Positions 7,174 to 8,504 of a DNA stretch of 8,504 nt are shown piece after piece. The stretch lies in NCBI GenBank assembly GCA_002441545.1, contig DJWL01000160.1, positions 1-8,504 of the forward strand. Direction: 5' to 3'. The translations under genes were made by a program, and so were the position numbers. Each line of letters opens with the position of its first letter. The stretch's first letter is position 1. The notes under the pieces were generated by a model. The model made no database searches. It saw only the letters and a list, made by a program, of their open reading frames with translations, and was not told the origin of the DNA. This stretch comes from Flavobacteriaceae bacterium UBA6231 (lineage in GTDB: Bacteria; Bacteroidota; Bacteroidia; Flavobacteriales; Flavobacteriaceae).

Positions 7174-7207
7174 AAAAAAGAGCGACCCAATTGGGTCGCC
7201 CTTTTTT
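7174..7207. terminator. Strong intrinsic terminator after the TerB-like gene
   Basis: An 18-nt perfect palindrome GCGACCCAATTGGGTCGC (7182-7199) is extended after one A-C mismatch by a G-C pair and an A6/T6 flank, giving a hairpin with T-runs in both directions. It lies 17 nt past the end of the minus-strand TerB-like gene and separates it from the 6760-7104 gene. It is by far the most GC-rich stem among the terminators here. Confidence 0.92.
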
Positions 7208-7224
7208 ATATTTAAGAATAAATT

Positions 7225-7656
7225 TTATTTATTCATGTTTTTTATTTCCTGCATGAACGTTTCTAAATCAACGCCATTATGAACTAACGTTAAAGCCTTA
7301 TCAACAATATATTTCACATTTACAGCATGAAACCCTAATCCAACACCAATCTTATTTAAAAGTCTGTGTTTTGGATCACCATGAATTTGATCTACATATA
7401 CCATACGAACCAAATCATACAAGCGCTCTAAACGATGGTCGTATGCTACTGGCGGATTAATAGGATGTGATTGATAGTCTTTCAGAATAATTTTATAATC
7501 TTCTTCGCTAACATCTAAATTACGAGCCAGTCTATCTAAAAAGGCTTTTTCTTCATTAGAAATAATACCATCATCCATTGCTACTCTTACAATAGCTGCA
7601 AAATGGTCTTCATTTCGCTTTTTAAAACCACTATCAAATAAATCTGAAATTGACAT
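7225..7656 (-). CDS. TerB-like domain protein
   Basis: A 143-residue soluble, mostly helical protein. The segment FAAIVRVAMDDGIISNEEKAFLDRLARNLDVSEEDY has the TerB/TerB-C fold signature: an acidic D-D-G-x-I-x-x-x-E pair of helices (D28, D29, E35) that can bind metal. A second similar helical unit (RLYDLVRMVYVDQIHG, then LLNKIGVGLGF) follows. TerB domains were named from tellurite-resistance operons but occur widely in proteins unrelated to tellurite, and no other ter gene is nearby, so a resistance role is not supported. The protein has no signal peptide or membrane segment. The ATG at 7656 lies about 21 nt after a consensus -7 box, giving a short leader. The gene ends in a strong hairpin terminator and is divergent from mfd with 270 bp between starts, so it is probably a single-gene unit. 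The family is fairly sure and the function unknown. Confidence 0.85.
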   Translation of the reverse strand: MSISDLFDSGFKKRNEDHFAAIVRVAMDDGIISNEEKAFLDRLARNLDVSEEDYKIILKDYQSHPINPPVAYDHRLERLYDLVRMVYVDQIHGDPKHRLLNKIGVGLGFHAVNVKYIVDKALTLVHNGVDLETFMQEIKNMNK

Positions 7657-7677
7657 ATTTTTTAATTTTTAGTGCTG

Positions 7678-7685
7678 CAAATATA
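7678..7685 (-). promoter_or_regulatory. Putative -7 box for the TerB-like gene (TATATTTG on the minus strand)
   Basis: The minus strand reads TATATTTG, an exact match to the Bacteroidota -7 consensus TAnnTTTG, 21 nt before the ATG of the TerB-like gene. No TTG was found 17-23 nt further upstream, so only the -7 half is supported. Confidence 0.5.
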
Positions 7686-7770
7686 AATAAACTAAAAGGC
7701 TATTAAAAAATAAATTCCTTTTTTTTAGAATCTCATTTTTAAAGGGAAAGAACCTGTTTTAAATGTTTTA

Positions 7771-7806
7771 GTTTTTAATTAAAAACGTAATTTTTTAATT
7801 AAAAAA
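7771..7806. repeat. Two AT-rich 16-nt palindromes, 20 bp centre to centre
   Basis: GTTTTTAATTAAAAAC (7771-7786) and TTTTTTAATTAAAAAA (7791-7806) are both perfect palindromes sharing the 14-nt core TTTTTAATTAAAAA. Their centres are exactly 20 bp apart, close to two helical turns. They lie between the divergent TerB-like gene and mfd, about 85 bp upstream of the TerB-like -7 box and 60 bp upstream of the mfd -7 box. They could be a paired operator, an intrinsically bent UP-like region, or low-complexity sequence. The rest of the 270-bp gap holds only the two promoter boxes and no further gene was seen. Confidence 0.5.
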
Positions 7807-7866
7807 AGATGAACTCTATCAATATAAAAATACTAAATCTAAATTCAAAAATCACAATTCTTAAGT

Positions 7867-7874
7867 TATATTTG
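7867..7874 (+). promoter_or_regulatory. Putative -7 box of the mfd promoter (TATATTTG)
   Basis: TATATTTG matches the Bacteroidota -7 consensus TAnnTTTG exactly, 52 nt before the proposed mfd start. It is identical in sequence to the divergent box of the TerB-like gene. No TTG occurs at the expected -33 distance. The implied leader is about 45-50 nt, longer than that of metG, and contains a 4-codon ATG frame at 7893 that stops at 7907. Confidence 0.5.
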
Positions 7875-7926
7875 CACCTTTAAGGCACCAAAATGATTAA
7901 AATTTAGGTGTGCAAACTAAAAATAG

Positions 7927-8504
7927 TTGAGTAAAATAGTTTTGTTACAAGCTTATGAAAAGGTTTTGCAAACGCAAAATCTTCAAACTGCTATTGCCAA
8001 AACCGAAAATAAAATTCATTTAAAAGGTTTAGTAGGTTCTGCATTTTCATTTGTTATCTCCAATGTTTTTAAACAATCTGAAAAGCCATTTTTAATTGTT
8101 TTTAATGATAAAGAAGAAGCCGCGTTTTACTTGAATGATTTAGAACAGTTGTGCGGCGATAAAGATGTCTTTTTTTACCCCGGTAGCTACCGCAGGCCAT
8201 ATCAAATTGAAGAAACTGATAATGCCAATGTTTTATTGCGAGCAGAAGTTTTAAATCGTATCAACTCTCGAAAAAAACCAGCAATAATTGTCACCTATCC
8301 GGATGCACTTTTTGAAAAAGTGGTTACCAGAAAAGAATTAGAGCGCAATACCTTAAAAATTTCACTTAACGATAAATTATCTATTGATTTTGTAAACGAG
8401 GCACTGTTTGAATATCAATTTAAACGTGTTGACTTTGTAACGGAACCTGGTGAATTTTCAGTTCGAGGTGGTATTGTAGATGTGTTTTCTTTTTCAAATG
8501 ATGA
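7927..8504 (+). CDS. mfd: Transcription-repair coupling factor Mfd, N-terminal part
   Basis: The first 192 codons of a gene that continues past the right edge. Mfd is a cytoplasmic DNA translocase that removes RNA polymerase stalled at lesions and recruits UvrA for nucleotide excision repair. The visible part is the UvrB-like N-terminal module that binds UvrA: HLKGLVGSAFSFV, FYPGSYRRPYQIEETDNAN, then FVTEPGEFSVRGGIVDVFS (170-188), the diagnostic EPGEFSVRGGIVDV block shared with UvrB. The helicase and RNA polymerase-binding domains lie outside the window. The frame has a TAG stop at 7924-7926 directly before the proposed TTG start, and no in-frame ATG occurs in the visible part. TTG at 7927 (product starting MSKIVLLQAYEK) is therefore the best start, preceded by an A-rich stretch and a TAnnTTTG box. 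The product is confident and the start moderately so. Confidence 0.93.
   Translation, partial: MSKIVLLQAYEKVLQTQNLQTAIAKTENKIHLKGLVGSAFSFVISNVFKQSEKPFLIVFNDKEEAAFYLNDLEQLCGDKDVFFYPGSYRRPYQIEETDNANVLLRAEVLNRINSRKKPAIIVTYPDALFEKVVTRKELERNTLKISLNDKLSIDFVNEALFEYQFKRVDFVTEPGEFSVRGGIVDVFSFSND

Noticed and set aside
7225..7656. Tellurite resistance function for the TerB-like gene
   Set aside because: Only the TerB fold is visible. No terA, terC, terD or terZ gene is adjacent, and stand-alone TerB domains are common in unrelated contexts.
7872..7919. Stem between TTGCACC (7872-7878) and GGTGTGCAA (7908-7916) as a regulatory leader structure of mfd
   Set aside because: Pairing requires a 2-nt bulge and encloses a loop of about 29 nt, and the left arm overlaps the -7 promoter box, so it would be mostly absent from the transcript.

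Overview
The window comes from the chromosome of a member of the Bacteroidota, most likely a Flavobacteriaceae species. The DNA is strongly AT-rich. Genes lack purine-rich Shine-Dalgarno sites and have A-rich upstream regions instead. Several -7 boxes of the Bacteroidota form TAnnTTTG precede genes (TACTTTTG before metG, TATATTTG before mfd and before the TerB-like gene). The protein content (MetRS with a C-terminal tRNA-binding domain, a lipocalin-like lipoprotein, an OmpA lipoprotein, Tex, Mfd) is typical core flavobacterial content. No mobile element, CRISPR array, RNA gene or phage gene was seen.

Layout: (1) 1-392, minus strand, the N-terminal part of an exported S66 LD-carboxypeptidase that runs off the left edge. 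(2) 523-2583, plus strand, metG, divergent from the first gene. (3) 2720-3900, a two-gene plus-strand unit for outer-envelope lipoproteins (lipocalin-like, then OmpA with a glycine zipper), closed by a perfect 15-bp hairpin terminator. (4) 3982-6108, plus strand, tex, starting only 16 nt after that terminator's T-run and ending in a bidirectional terminator. (5) 6159-7104, minus strand, two small single-gene units of unknown function, one membrane-anchored and one probably secreted, each with its own terminator. (6) 7225-7656, minus strand, a TerB-like protein behind a strong terminator. (7) 7927-8504, plus strand, the N-terminal part of mfd, divergent from the TerB-like gene and apparently started by TTG.

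The annotated proteins serve translation (MetRS), transcription and transcription-coupled repair (Tex, Mfd) and the cell envelope (LD-carboxypeptidase, OmpA, lipocalin-like). They look like neighbours in a stable chromosomal region rather than one pathway. Nearly every gene or pair is bounded by its own terminator, so most are probably transcribed separately.

No convincing new multi-gene system is visible. The points most worth a second look are a REP-like repeat that appears to have been absorbed in frame into metG, a possible tex promoter overlapping the upstream terminator, paired AT palindromes 20 bp apart between the TerB-like gene and mfd, and the pair of orphan exported or membrane proteins.
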